Both the position numbers and the translations under genes were made by a program. Source: Sinorhizobium fredii USDA 257 (GTDB lineage Bacteria > Pseudomonadota > Alphaproteobacteria > Rhizobiales > Rhizobiaceae). Taken from it: 64,000 nt of DNA. Shown piece by piece: positions 44,997 through 54,471 of this stretch (within the stretch, counting starts at the first letter, position 1; each line of letters opens with the position of its first letter). The notes beneath the pieces are model-generated. The model was not told the origin of the DNA. It did not search any database and saw only the letters and a list, made by a program, of their open reading frames with translations. Location of the stretch: NCBI RefSeq assembly GCF_000265205.3, contig NC_018000.1, positions 124,001-188,000 on the forward strand, in the 5' to 3' direction.

Positions 44997-47546
44997 CTAT
45001 CCGTCCGTATGGGGCCCGCCCATCGCTTCGTTGATCAGCTCGTCGGCCGCCTCCGTCAGCAGGAAGTCCTGAGCCTCGCCCTGGACCGCCTCCCGGCCGA
45101 TCTCCAGCATGACTGGAATGGCGAGCGGCGAGATACGATCGAGCTGGCGATGGGTGATGTGGCCCTTGATTCGCTTGAGCATAGTGCCGAGGCGGCCAAT
45201 GTCCAAAAGGCCTGCCGCTGCGTCGTTGCGCGTCGCTTCCAGCAAGATGTGGTCGGGCTCGTGCATCCGCAATACGTCGTAAATGAGGTCGGCCGAAACG
45301 GTGACCTGCCGACCGGTCTTTTCCTTGCCCGGATGGCGCTGATCGATCAGCCCGGCAATGACCGCACAGGTGCGAAAGGTGCGCTTCAGCAGGAAAGATT
45401 CGTTCAGCCAGGCCTCCAGATCATCGCCAAGCATATCCTCGTCGAAAAGCTGGGCGAGCGATGGAGCCCGCGCCCGGAACGCCGCACCCAGATCGTCGAG
45501 GGCCCAAACGCCGAGTGAATAGTCGGTGGCGACGAAGCCGAGCGGTTTCAGGCCGGCCCGGTCGAGGCGGCGAGTGAGCAACATGCCGAGCGTCTGGTGG
45601 GCAAGCCGCCCTTCGAAGGCATAGGTGACCATGTAGTGGCGGCTGCCGCGCGGGAAGGTCTCGATCAGCAGTTCGTCCTCGCGGGGCAGCATCGAAACGT
45701 CGTCCTGCAGCGCCAGCCAGTCGCGCACCTGGTCCGGCAGCGTGGCGCGCCGCGTCGGGTCGCCAAGCATCTTCCTGACCTGGGCAGCGAGATAGGTGGA
45801 GAGCGGAAACTTGCCGCCGGCATAGCTCGGCACCTTGGGGTCGAAGGAAAAGGCCTGCGAAACGAGACACTCGTTTTCGCGGATGCCTTCGAAGCGCAGC
45901 ACCTTGCCGGAGAACAGAAACGTGTCGCCCGGCGACAGCATCTCGAGGAAATACTCTTCCACCTTGCCGAGCGACATGCCGCCGCGGCCGAGCGAGCCGC
46001 GTGCATTCCGCTTCACCATGCGCACGTTCAGCATCGGCGATTCGACGATCGTGCCGACATTGAGCCGGTATTGCTGCGCCACCATCCGATTGGAAACCCG
46101 CCACAGCCCTTCCTTCGTCTTGCGGATGCGGGCATAGCGCTCATAGGTGCGAAGCGCGTAGCCGCCGGTGGCGACGAGATCGACGACCCGCTCGAATGTC
46201 TCCCAGGAGAGCTCGGCATAGGGAGCCGCGCTGGTGATCTCGTCATAGAGCTCCAGGACGTCGAAGGGCTTGGCGCAGGCCATGCCGAGCACGTGCTGCG
46301 CCAGCACGTCGAGGGCGCCCTTGCCGACCGGCGGCGTATCCTGCGCGCCGACATAATTGGCGTCGAGCGCCGCCTGGCATTCCATCACCTCAAAGCGGTT
46401 GGCCGGGACGAGGATCGCCCGGCTCGGCTCGTCCATGCGGTGGTTGGCGCGGCCGATGCGCTGGGCGAGCCGGCTCGCTCCCTTCGGCGCGCCGACATGG
46501 ACGACCAGATCGACGTCGCCCCAGTCGATGCCGAGATCGAGTGTCGAGGTGGCGACGACGGCACGCAGCCGGTTTTCGGCCATCGCCGCTTCCACCTTGC
46601 GGCGCTGGGCGACGTCGAGCGAGCCATGGTGCAGGGCGATCGGCAGGTTGTCGTCGTTGATCGTCCAGAGCTCCTGAAAAAGCATTTCCGCCTGGCTGCG
46701 CGTGTTGACGAAGAGTAGCGTCGTGCCGTGCTCCTTGATCGCTGCATAGATGTCCGGGATTGCATAGCGGGCCGAGTGCCCCGCCCACGGCACGTGGTTC
46801 TCGGCGCGCAGAATGGAGATTTCCGGTTTTGCCCCGCCCGATACGGTGATCAATCCGGCGTAGCTCTCCTCGTCCGGGGTCTGGCCGACCAGCCAGCGTT
46901 GCAGCTCCATCGGCTTGGCCACCGTTGCCGACAGGCCGACCGTCTGCAGGCCGGGCGCCAACCGGCGCAGCCGTGCCAGCCCGAGGGCGAGCAAATGGCC
47001 GCGCTTCGAGGTGACGAGCGAATGCAGTTCGTCGAGCACGACATAGCGCAGATTTTTGAAGAAGCGCTCCGCCTCGCCATCAGCAATCAGCAGCGCGAGC
47101 TGCTCCGGCGTCGTCAGCAACAGATCGGGCGGGTTCAGCTTCTGGCGCTGCCTCTTGCCCTGTGGCGTATCGCCAGTGCGGTTCTCGATCCGCACCGGCA
47201 GGCCCATTTCGCTGACCGGCTTCGTCAGATTGCGCTCGATATCGACGGCGAGCGCCTTGAGCGGCGAAATATAGAGCGTGTGGATGCCGACGAAGGCGGC
47301 GCCGGGCCGGATCTTGCCGCGCCGCGTGACATCAACCAGCGAGGGCAGGAATCCTGCAAGCGTCTTGCCCGCACCGGTCGGCGCGATCAGCAGCGTGCTT
47401 TGTCCTGCCTCGGCCCGTGACAGGAGTTCCAATTGGTGCGCGCGCGGCCGCCAGCCCTTTTCCGCGAACCACCGCAGAAACGGCGCCGGCAACGTCAAGG
47501 CGTCGCTTTCCGGCAATGGGGAATCGATCCTGTTCACGGGGAACAA
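44997..47546 (-). CDS. Ligase-associated DEXH-box DNA helicase (Lhr type)
   Basis: Superfamily-2 helicase of up to 849 residues, paired with pdeM. Walker A is LIAPTGAGKTLAG (about residues 53-65), the DExH box is VVLDELHSL, the SAT motif is LSATVAK, and motif VI is QRIGRANHR. C-terminal winged-helix and DUF-type domains follow as in Lhr. The start is uncertain: TTG 47546 gives the longest form and GTG 47537 is an alternative; neither has a clear RBS. Gene pair suggests a role in DNA end processing or repair. Confidence 0.9.
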   Translation of the reverse strand: MFPVNRIDSPLPESDALTLPAPFLRWFAEKGWRPRAHQLELLSRAEAGQSTLLIAPTGAGKTLAGFLPSLVDVTRRGKIRPGAAFVGIHTLYISPLKALAVDIERNLTKPVSEMGLPVRIENRTGDTPQGKRQRQKLNPPDLLLTTPEQLALLIADGEAERFFKNLRYVVLDELHSLVTSKRGHLLALGLARLRRLAPGLQTVGLSATVAKPMELQRWLVGQTPDEESYAGLITVSGGAKPEISILRAENHVPWAGHSARYAIPDIYAAIKEHGTTLLFVNTRSQAEMLFQELWTINDDNLPIALHHGSLDVAQRRKVEAAMAENRLRAVVATSTLDLGIDWGDVDLVVHVGAPKGASRLAQRIGRANHRMDEPSRAILVPANRFEVMECQAALDANYVGAQDTPPVGKGALDVLAQHVLGMACAKPFDVLELYDEITSAAPYAELSWETFERVVDLVATGGYALRTYERYARIRKTKEGLWRVSNRMVAQQYRLNVGTIVESPMLNVRMVKRNARGSLGRGGMSLGKVEEYFLEMLSPGDTFLFSGKVLRFEGIRENECLVSQAFSFDPKVPSYAGGKFPLSTYLAAQVRKMLGDPTRRATLPDQVRDWLALQDDVSMLPREDELLIETFPRGSRHYMVTYAFEGRLAHQTLGMLLTRRLDRAGLKPLGFVATDYSLGVWALDDLGAAFRARAPSLAQLFDEDMLGDDLEAWLNESFLLKRTFRTCAVIAGLIDQRHPGKEKTGRQVTVSADLIYDVLRMHEPDHILLEATRNDAAAGLLDIGRLGTMLKRIKGHITHRQLDRISPLAIPVMLEIGREAVQGEAQDFLLTEAADELINEAMGGPHTDG

Positions 47547-47619
47547 AGGTAGATCAAATGGGACAAAAGAGAAGCCTGCACGTCTTCATGCCCGCAATTG
47601 CCGCGAGGCCATCCAGGCT

Positions 47620-48255
47620 TCAAAGCGCAATATAACGGTCGGCGCGGTGGTTGATTGCCACGAAGAGGTTGAGGACGACCGCGCCGAGCACCGACCATAG
47701 AACCACCCGGGGGGTCGTGACTGCGAAGGCAACAGCCAGGACCACCATGTCGATCGCGAGTTGCACGAAGCCGGCGCGGATACCGAAGCGCTCCTGCAGA
47801 TAGACGCCCAAGATGCCGACGCCGCCGAGGCTGGCGCGGTGGCGGTAGAGCGCCAGAACGCCGTATCCGAGCAACAATCCGCCGAGAAGGGCAGCCCACC
47901 CGGGATGGATCTGTTCGATCTCGAATAGCCTCGACTGCGCGTCAGTCAGCAGCGAGGTGAGCCCGATGGCGATGAAGGTCTTGATAGTGAAGGCCGGACC
48001 CAGCCGCTTCAGCGACAGGTAGAAGAACGGCAGGTTGAGCAGGAAGAAGGCGAGAGCGAAATTCACGCCGGTCGCATAGTGCAACAGAAAGGCGACACCG
48101 GCGGTGCTTCCGGTCAGCAATCCGGCGCTGGCGAGGAAATAAAGGCCGAGGGCGGCGACGAGGCTGCCGGAAAAGACGCCCTGCACATCCTCGAGCGGCG
48201 TGTGCCTTGTGGGACTGGTATTCCAGAGACCGAAAACGCTGCTCATCTGTGCCAT
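47620..48255 (-). CDS. YitT-family membrane protein
   Basis: Polytopic inner-membrane protein of 211 residues with five to six hydrophobic segments. The YitT core is recognisable from SAGLLTGSTAGVAFLLHYATG and the GGVGILGVYLQERFG segment. The function is unknown; transport-like roles have been proposed for relatives. ATG 48255 has GGGAG six bases upstream and was preferred over ATG 48246. Confidence 0.85.
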   Translation of the reverse strand: MAQMSSVFGLWNTSPTRHTPLEDVQGVFSGSLVAALGLYFLASAGLLTGSTAGVAFLLHYATGVNFALAFFLLNLPFFYLSLKRLGPAFTIKTFIAIGLTSLLTDAQSRLFEIEQIHPGWAALLGGLLLGYGVLALYRHRASLGGVGILGVYLQERFGIRAGFVQLAIDMVVLAVAFAVTTPRVVLWSVLGAVVLNLFVAINHRADRYIAL

Positions 48256-48358
48256 GGTGAACTCCCGCGAAAAGTTCGAGCATTGCTGCAGCGCACATAA
48301 ATAATCAAGAAAAATATGTAAGTAATGCTGACCTATTTTCGGATGGCAGGGTTGCGTT

Positions 48359-49297
48359 TCACGCAGACTTGCGGGCCAGGAACAGGATACCGGCGATCGG
48401 CAGGCCGGCATCCATCCGAATGACCGTCCGTTCGATTTCTATCATCGACAGCCGGAATTCGGCACAGAGCGACGCGACATAGGATTGCGGATGCGCGTAG
48501 CGCAGCGATGGCCGCAGCACGAAGCCGTCCCCGACCGCCCCGTCCTCGACGGAAAAGGCAAACAGCCCGCCCGGCGCCAGAAGGCGGTCGGTGATGGAAA
48601 AGGCGCTTTCCAGATTGCCGAGATACATCAGCACGTCCGCGGCGCTGACGAGATCCGCGCGCGCTTCCGCGAGTTCGCCGAAGACGCCGGAATCGACCGG
48701 CGACAACGACAGGTCGGCCCGGCCCAGCCGATCGTAGATCGCCTTGCCTTCCGCCTTGGCACGCATGTTGACCGAGAGATCGAAGCCCTCGAGAAACTCG
48801 GCGCGGCTCCGGATGCGCTCGCCGAAGAGCCCGGTGCCGCAGCCCAGATCGGTAACATGGCGAAACTTGTGCCCGTCGGTCGCCCGTTCGATCAGCGCCG
48901 CGAGCTTTTCCGGGACGCTGTAGTCGAGCTTCTCGACGAGTGCCTGGTCGAAACGCTCGGCATAGTCGTCGAAGAGCTGCTCCACATAGGTGCTCGGCGG
49001 CTGCTCCGGCGTGTCGCTGGCGCCGAGCAGGGCCAGTTTCAGGCTAGCGCCGAAAATATCCTCAGGGCTGAGGCGAAGCGTGTGGCGCAAAGCCGCGATG
49101 GCTGCCTCTTTTCGGCCCGATTTCTCCTCATAGTCCGCCAGCCGGAACCAGCCGGCCGCCCAATTCGGCACGAGTTCCAGCGCCTGGGCCATGAGTTCGG
49201 CGGCGCCTTGATGGTCGCCGCTTTCGGCGAGCATCTTCGCGTAGTCGGCGCGGCGATCGGCGATCAGATCGCCGGAGGAGAGCTGGCGGGCGGTCAT
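48359..49297 (-). CDS. TPR-containing SAM-dependent methyltransferase
   Basis: Predicted protein of 312 residues. An N-terminal TPR-like part (about 10-85, with GDHQGAAELMAQALEL and KEAAIAALRHTLRL) is followed by a class-I methyltransferase with the SAM-binding motif VTDLGCGTGLFGE (about 142-154) and a late GGLFAFSVEDG. Similar fusions are annotated as methylating small molecules or proteins, but no substrate is known. ATG 49297 is used; a TTG 17 codons upstream is possible and no RBS decides it. Confidence 0.85.
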   Translation of the reverse strand: MTARQLSSGDLIADRRADYAKMLAESGDHQGAAELMAQALELVPNWAAGWFRLADYEEKSGRKEAAIAALRHTLRLSPEDIFGASLKLALLGASDTPEQPPSTYVEQLFDDYAERFDQALVEKLDYSVPEKLAALIERATDGHKFRHVTDLGCGTGLFGERIRSRAEFLEGFDLSVNMRAKAEGKAIYDRLGRADLSLSPVDSGVFGELAEARADLVSAADVLMYLGNLESAFSITDRLLAPGGLFAFSVEDGAVGDGFVLRPSLRYAHPQSYVASLCAEFRLSMIEIERTVIRMDAGLPIAGILFLARKSA

Positions 49298-49441
49298 AAG
49301 GGCGGCAGGTTGGGTTGCGACGGACGCTTCTGGCGCCGGATGCGGCAAAACACAAGCGGAATCTGAAGGGCCGCGTTTCTCGCGGCTTGCGAGGGCTGAC
49401 AGAGCGGCTTATGTGATGGGAAACAGGAGAATCTTTCGCTG

Positions 49442-49708
49442 ATGTCGGACGGCGTAAACAAATTTCTCGGCGATTCACCGCTGCGCGTGCTCGTCAAGCT
49501 CGTCGTCGTATCGATCCTCGTCGGCTTCGTCATGACCGTCTTCGACTGGCGTCCCTTGGATCTTCTCGACGGGATCCGCGACTTCGTCGTCGACCTCTGG
49601 CGGACGGGTTTTGCGGCGCTTGGGCGCGTCGGCGACTACCTGTTGCTCGGCGCTGCGGTGGTCATTCCCGCCTTCATCATCCTACGTCTTCTCAGCTATC
49701 GACGGTAA
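49442..49708 (+). CDS. Small membrane protein (DUF6460-like)
   Basis: Protein of 88 residues with two membrane segments (about 17-36 and 64-84) linked by an acidic/aromatic stretch (DWRPLDLLDGIRDF). I associate it from memory with DUF6460 found in rhizobia; no function is known. The stop is only two bases before the next gene, so the two are probably co-transcribed. Confidence 0.8.
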   Translation: MSDGVNKFLGDSPLRVLVKLVVVSILVGFVMTVFDWRPLDLLDGIRDFVVDLWRTGFAALGRVGDYLLLGAAVVIPAFIILRLLSYRR

Positions 49709-49710
49709 GC

Positions 49711-50214
49711 ATGCAGGACCAGTTTTTTCTTCCCCGCAGACGGCTTATTCTGTCCGCCGGTGCCATGATTTCGCTCGGGCTCATCGCCGGCTGCTCGACT
49801 TCCGGCCTCCTTACTCCCGACGATGGCACGGGCAGCGACCAGACCGAGGCGACGCTCGGCTATGTCAACACGCTGCGCAAGGGCAAGGGGCTTTCGAGCC
49901 TCGCGCGAGACCACGCCGCGTCCGTCGCCGCGATGCACCAGGCAGCGCGCATGGCACGCGTCGGCAAGATGAAGCACAATATCGGCTGGCGCGACGATTT
50001 CTCCGATCGGATGAAGGGCGACGGAGTCACACTTCCTGCCGCCGAGAACATCGCCATGGGCCAGGACAACGCCGAGCGGGCCTATGAAGCCTGGTTCAAG
50101 TCGCCGAAGCACCTCGAAAACATGCTCGGCAGCTATCGCGGCCTCGGTGTGGCGGTGGCACAAAATACCGCTTCCGGAAACCGCCCCTATTGGGCCATGG
50201 TGCTGTCCGGCTGA
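49711..50214 (+). CDS. CAP/SCP-domain lipoprotein
   Basis: Exported protein of 167 residues with a signal sequence and lipobox (LIAGC, Cys at about residue 28), predicting outer-membrane or periplasmic lipoprotein. The CAP fold is seen in YVNTLRKGKGLSSLARD, GKMKHNIGWRDDFSDRM, PAAENIAMGQ and SPKHLENMLGSY. Bacterial CAP proteins have varied and mostly unknown envelope roles. It follows the small membrane protein directly. Confidence 0.88.
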   Translation: MQDQFFLPRRRLILSAGAMISLGLIAGCSTSGLLTPDDGTGSDQTEATLGYVNTLRKGKGLSSLARDHAASVAAMHQAARMARVGKMKHNIGWRDDFSDRMKGDGVTLPAAENIAMGQDNAERAYEAWFKSPKHLENMLGSYRGLGVAVAQNTASGNRPYWAMVLSG

Positions 50215-50261
50215 GTTGATTCCCAAGATCGCCTTGCGGAAACGGCCGCAGGGCACCACCG

Positions 50262-51629
50262 ATGACTGCGATGGAAAGCCTCGAGCGCGGAAGGCTTGCC
50301 CGCGAAGCGGGTCCTTTTGACGTCACCAACCGGCTGATCTTCTCGATTGCCGTGCCGATGACGCTCGGCTTCCTGACGACGCCGCTCCTCGGCCTCGTCG
50401 ACACCGGCGTCGTCGGCAGGCTCGGCCGGGCCGAACTGCTGGCCGGGCTGGCCGTCGGCGCGGTCCTGTTTGATCTGATCTTCGCCACCTTCAATTTCCT
50501 GCGCGCCTCGACCACCGGCCTCGTCGCACAGGCCTATGGTCGCGGCGACCGGCGCGAGCAGCAGGCGGTCTTCTGGCGCTCGTTGGTGATCGCGATCTTC
50601 TGTGGCATCGCCATCCTCCTCCTGTCGCCGCTTTTGCTCGCACTCGGTCTGTGGCTGATGGCACCGGACGCGGAAGTCGCCGCGGTGACGCGCACCTATT
50701 TTCTCTACCGCATGCTCTCCGGCCCCGCGGCACTCGCCAATTATGCGATCCTCGGCTTTGTCCTTGGCCGTGGCGAAGGCACGCTCGGCCTCCTGCTGCA
50801 GACCCTCATCAACGGCATCAATATCGTGCTTGCCATCCTGTTCGGCCTCGTCATCGGATGGGGCGTGGCCGGTGTCGCGATCGCCACGGTGACGGGGGAG
50901 GTGATCGGCGCGGTGGCAGGGTTCGCGATCGTTTATGCACGTTTCGACAAGAGGGACGCGCCGGACTGGGCGACGATCTTCTCTCGCGACCGCCTCAAGG
51001 CACTCTTCGGGCTCAACCGCGACATCATGATCCGTTCCTTCGTGTTGCTCGCCGCCTTCACGCTGATGACCCGGATCGGCACTTCGCTCGGCCCGGTGAC
51101 GCTTGCGGCCAATGCCGTGCTGATGACCATCTTCCTGGTCGCCGGCTATTATCTGGATGGCCTTGCCAATGCGGCCGAGCAATTGACCGGGCGCTCGATC
51201 GGTGCCGCCTATCGCCCGGCCTTCGATCGTGCGCTGCGGATAACGACGCTGTGGTCGTTGGGGCTCGCTCTGATGACGACGGTGTTTTTTCTCGCCTTCG
51301 GCAATGCGCTCGTCGATCTTCTGACGACGGCGCCGGAGGTGCGCGCGCTCGCCTATGAATACATGCCCTGGGCAGCGGTGACGGCGCTCACCGGTGCGAT
51401 GGCCTTCCTGATGGACGGTGTCTTCATCGGTGCCACCTGGTCGCGCGACATGCGCAACATGATGCTGGCCGCCTTTCTCGTCTATGGCGCATCACTTACC
51501 GTTCTCGTGCCGGCCTTCGGCAATCACGGCCTATGGGCGGGGCTCAACCTGTTCCTGCTGCTGCGCGGCCTGTTCCTGGCGATGTTGCTGCCGCGGCGTG
51601 CCGCTCAGACGTTCCGTCCGGCCCAATAG
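50262..51629 (+). CDS. MATE-family multidrug exporter (DinF-like)
   Basis: Polytopic transporter of 455 residues with twelve predicted membrane segments. The DinF subgroup pattern is visible at PMTLGFLTTPLLGLVDTGVVGRLG near the N-terminus, and YYLDGLANAAEQLTGRSIG in the second half. It uses a Na+ or H+ gradient to expel organic cations or related compounds. Its 3' end overlaps the convergent pyrD gene by 25 bases. Confidence 0.9.
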   Translation: MTAMESLERGRLAREAGPFDVTNRLIFSIAVPMTLGFLTTPLLGLVDTGVVGRLGRAELLAGLAVGAVLFDLIFATFNFLRASTTGLVAQAYGRGDRREQQAVFWRSLVIAIFCGIAILLLSPLLLALGLWLMAPDAEVAAVTRTYFLYRMLSGPAALANYAILGFVLGRGEGTLGLLLQTLINGINIVLAILFGLVIGWGVAGVAIATVTGEVIGAVAGFAIVYARFDKRDAPDWATIFSRDRLKALFGLNRDIMIRSFVLLAAFTLMTRIGTSLGPVTLAANAVLMTIFLVAGYYLDGLANAAEQLTGRSIGAAYRPAFDRALRITTLWSLGLALMTTVFFLAFGNALVDLLTTAPEVRALAYEYMPWAAVTALTGAMAFLMDGVFIGATWSRDMRNMMLAAFLVYGASLTVLVPAFGNHGLWAGLNLFLLLRGLFLAMLLPRRAAQTFRPAQ

Positions 51630-52693
51630 TCGAGACGGCTGTCGCGGATCTCGCGAATCGAGGCAAGCTTCTCGCGATCGCAGAGCTGTGACAGGCCTCG
51701 CACGATCCGACCCGGCAGCCCCGGTCCCTCATAGACCATGCAGGAATAGAGCTGCACGAGGTCGGCGCCGGCGCGGATCTTTTCCGCCGCCGTCTCCGCA
51801 GAGCTGACGCCACCGACGCCGATGATCGGCACCTTTGGCCCAAGCCGTTTGCGCATCCGGGCGAGCACCGCCGTCGACTTCTCGAAGAGCGGCTTGCCGG
51901 AAAGCCCGCCAGCCTCCTTGGCCTGTCGCTGATCCTTGAGACCCTCGCGCGACAGCGTCGTATTGGAGACGATCAGGCCGTCGAGATCGTGCGCCAGCAC
52001 CTCGGCCGCGATGTCGTCCATGCCTTCTTCGGTGAGATCCGGGGCGATCTTCAGGAACACCGGAATGCGTCTTCCGCCCTTCGCTGCTTCCTCGTCGCGG
52101 GCGGCGAGCACGGCCGAAAGCAGCGCCGCCAGGCTTTCGCGCGCCTGCAGGTCGCGCAGGCCCGGCGTGTTCGGCGAGGAAATATTGGCGGTGAAATAGC
52201 GTGCCACTGCATGGAAGGTGCGGATTCCCGCGACATAGTCGGCAATCCGGTCGGCGCTGTCCTTGTTGGCGCCGATATTGACGCCGATCAGCGCCTGGCG
52301 AGAACAGGCCTGAAGGCGCGCCAGCGCCGCCCCGTGCCCATCATTGTTGAAACCGAGCCGGTTGATCACCGCCTCGTCCTCGACGAGCCGGAAAATGCGT
52401 GGCTTGTCATTGCCCTGCTGCGGCCGCGGCGTCACCGTGCCGATCTCGGTGAAGCCGAAGCCAAGCCTCAACAGGGCCTCCGGCACCTCGGCATTCTTGT
52501 CGTAGCCTGCCGCCATGCCGAGCGGATTGGGAAAGGAAAGACCCGCAATAATCTGCTCGAGTCTGGGATCGGTAGGCGCAGCACAGCTTGGCACGACACC
52601 GCTCTTCAGCGCCCTGATCGACACGCCATGGGCGGTTTCCGGATCCAGAAGGAAGAGGCCGCGGCGGGCGAGGCGTTCGACAGGTCCGGTCAT
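51605..52693 (-). CDS. pyrD: Dihydroorotate dehydrogenase (quinone), class 2
   Basis: FMN enzyme of pyrimidine biosynthesis at the inner membrane, 362 residues. The class-2 catalytic Ser lies in NISSPNTPGLRDLQ. The FMN-contacting LGFNNDG-type segment (here RLGFNNDGHGAA) and GGVSSAETA near the C-terminus are present, and the N-terminal membrane-association helix FLLDPETAHG is typical. The start overlaps the DUF952 gene stop by 4 bases (ATGA), so pyrD is co-translated with it. Confidence 0.95.
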   Translation of the reverse strand: MTGPVERLARRGLFLLDPETAHGVSIRALKSGVVPSCAAPTDPRLEQIIAGLSFPNPLGMAAGYDKNAEVPEALLRLGFGFTEIGTVTPRPQQGNDKPRIFRLVEDEAVINRLGFNNDGHGAALARLQACSRQALIGVNIGANKDSADRIADYVAGIRTFHAVARYFTANISSPNTPGLRDLQARESLAALLSAVLAARDEEAAKGGRRIPVFLKIAPDLTEEGMDDIAAEVLAHDLDGLIVSNTTLSREGLKDQRQAKEAGGLSGKPLFEKSTAVLARMRKRLGPKVPIIGVGGVSSAETAAEKIRAGADLVQLYSCMVYEGPGLPGRIVRGLSQLCDREKLASIREIRDSRLDYWAGRNV

Positions 52694-53037
52694 GGTGCAA
52701 GCTCAGGGAAGACATGGCTGCCGTCGGCGCCGAGCGGCAGGGGCTTTTCCCACAGCACCGCATCGAGCGTCAGAGGCGCATAGAGATGCGGAAACAGTGC
52801 TCCGCCGCGCGAGGGCTCGTAGATGAGTTTGTCACCGAGGCTGTTTGGATCGACGGCGACGAGCAGAAGATCCGTCTGGCCCTCGAAATGCCGCGCAGCG
52901 GTCTCAGTGACCTGGTCGCGCGTCGAGAAGTGAATGAAGCCATCGGCGAGATCGACGGGCGCGCCCGCGAATTGTCCGGCACGCCGCGCCTCCTGCCATA
53001 GAAGCGCCGGAACGATCTTGTATATGGTAGCGTTCAT
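52690..53037 (-). CDS. DUF952 family protein
   Basis: Soluble protein of 115 residues. The family start IYKIVPALLWQEA, the DGFIHFSTRDQV segment and the late GALFPHLYAPL are present. DUF952 proteins are related in fold to glutathione S-transferase-like or ADP-ribosyltransferase-like small enzymes, but their activity is not established. It overlaps pyrD by 4 bases, a linkage common in alphaproteobacteria. Confidence 0.88.
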   Translation of the reverse strand: MNATIYKIVPALLWQEARRAGQFAGAPVDLADGFIHFSTRDQVTETAARHFEGQTDLLLVAVDPNSLGDKLIYEPSRGGALFPHLYAPLTLDAVLWEKPLPLGADGSHVFPELAP

Positions 53038-53155
53038 TTTTGTCCGCTCGTCGTCATGAATCCGAGCCATGGCCTTGCCGCAAATATCGGCGCATGTCCA
53101 CCACGGTGCATCGATCAAAAGCGGATTTCCGCCAGCCTCCAAAGGAGAAGATGTC

Positions 53156-53587
53156 ATGAGGCAGGTAATCGCAGCGCTCGCGTTCGGCCTGGCTCTCGGT
53201 TGGAGCCATTTGGCCGTGGCCCAGGAACCGGCGCCGGGGCGCTACAGCATGCAGAAGGCGGAGACGGGCTTCGCCCGGCTCGATACCGAGACCGGCGAGG
53301 TCACCCTCTGCCAGGAGAAAGAAGGAGAACTCGTCTGCCGGATGGCCGCCGACCAGCGCGCCGCCTTCGAGCGGGAGCTCGACCTGCTCACCAAACGGGT
53401 CGAAGCCTTGGAAAAGGCTGTACAGGGTGGGGCAACAGCCGTGAAACCCGATCTTCCGACCGACGAAGAGATTGACCGGACCATGAGCATCATGGAAAGA
53501 ATGATGCGCAAGTTCATGGATATCGTGAAGGAACTCGAAGGCCGCGATACCACCGAAGAAGGTGGCCCGGTGCCTGACAAGACCTGA
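53156..53587 (+). CDS. Exported hypothetical protein with coiled-coil segment
   Basis: Protein of 143 residues; family not recognised. A signal peptide (about 1-22, ending AVA-QEP) precedes a small beta-type N-terminal part with two Cys (TLCQEKEGELVCRM, which could form a disulfide) and then a helical coiled-coil stretch (FERELDLLTKRVEALEKAV). The C-terminal half is acidic with Met-rich helices (RTMSIMERMMRKFMDIV). AAAGGAG precedes the ATG at 53156. Probably periplasmic. Confidence 0.8.
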   Translation: MRQVIAALAFGLALGWSHLAVAQEPAPGRYSMQKAETGFARLDTETGEVTLCQEKEGELVCRMAADQRAAFERELDLLTKRVEALEKAVQGGATAVKPDLPTDEEIDRTMSIMERMMRKFMDIVKELEGRDTTEEGGPVPDKT

Positions 53588-53694
53588 GCGTCCTGAGCGA
53601 ACACCGAATGGCGCGCGGAGGACGAAGCCGCTTGGTGAAGGACCATGCTGCATCCTGAATGCTGCATCCGGGGCTCTTGGGAGGGAGCGTCATC

Positions 53695-54342
53695 ATGTCC
53701 GACATGACCATCATCATTGCCGACGATCATCCGTTGTTTCGCGGCGCGATGCGCCAGGCGCTAAGCGGCATGGCCAGCGCACCCGCGGTCGTCGAGGCCG
53801 GCGATTTCACAGCCGCCCGCAAGGCCGCGGCAGACAATCCGGATGCCGACCTGATGCTGCTGGACCTTACCATGCCGGGCGTCAGCGGCCTTTCGGGCCT
53901 GATCGCGCTGCGCGCCGAATTCCCGAGCCTGCCGGTGATGATCGTCTCGGCCCATGACGATCCGGCGACCATCCACCGCGCCATCGATCTCGGTGCCGCC
54001 GGATTTCTTTCGAAATCGGCCGGCATAGAGGAGATCCGTGACGGAATCGGGAAGGTCATGGCCGGCGAAATCTTCGTCCCAGCCGGCTATGATCAGAACC
54101 AGGAATACGAGCCGGAAGTGGCCGACCTCCTGCATCGCCTGCAGACCCTGACGCCGCAGCAGTCGCGCGTGCTGTCGATGCTTGCCGAAGGCCTGCTCAA
54201 CAAGCAGATCGCCTACGAGCTAGGCGTCTCCGAGGCGACCATCAAGGCGCATGTCTCGGCGATCCTCCTGAAGCTTAACGTCGACAGCCGCACCCAGGCG
54301 GTCATCCAGCTTTCAAAGCTGGGCAACGTTGCGGCGGCGTGA
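53695..54342 (+). CDS. LuxR/FixJ-type response regulator (CrbR-like)
   Basis: Response regulator of 215 residues. The receiver begins IIIADDHPLFRGAM, the phospho-acceptor Asp lies in LMLLDLTMPGVSG and the conserved Lys in GFLSKSAG. A C-terminal LuxR helix-turn-helix (LTPQQSRVLSMLAEGLLNKQ through AHVSAILLKL) follows. It is convergent with the SSF-type hybrid kinase at 54472-57978; kinases and regulators of this architecture form the CrbS/CrbR acetate-response pair in other proteobacteria. The pairing is inference from location and domains. Confidence 0.87.
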   Translation: MSDMTIIIADDHPLFRGAMRQALSGMASAPAVVEAGDFTAARKAAADNPDADLMLLDLTMPGVSGLSGLIALRAEFPSLPVMIVSAHDDPATIHRAIDLGAAGFLSKSAGIEEIRDGIGKVMAGEIFVPAGYDQNQEYEPEVADLLHRLQTLTPQQSRVLSMLAEGLLNKQIAYELGVSEATIKAHVSAILLKLNVDSRTQAVIQLSKLGNVAAA

Positions 54343-54363
54343 ACGGGCGATGTCGCGGGCGAT

Positions 54364-54452
54364 TTGCCCCTCATCCCGCTGCCGCGACCTTCTCCCCGCA
54401 AGCGGGGAGAAGGGGCATGCTGCGCCCTCGGAGAGGCCTAGGGTGAGGGGCA
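54364..54452. repeat. REP-like palindromic element between convergent genes
   Basis: Imperfect palindrome of about 89 bases. The arms are TGCCCCTCATCCC at the left and GGGTGAGGGGCA at the right, with an internal perfect stem CTTCTCCCCGC-AA-GCGGGGAGAAG. The type is common between rhizobial convergent genes and probably terminates both transcripts. Confidence 0.85.
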
Positions 54453-54471
54453 ACTACTCGATCCATCGCCG

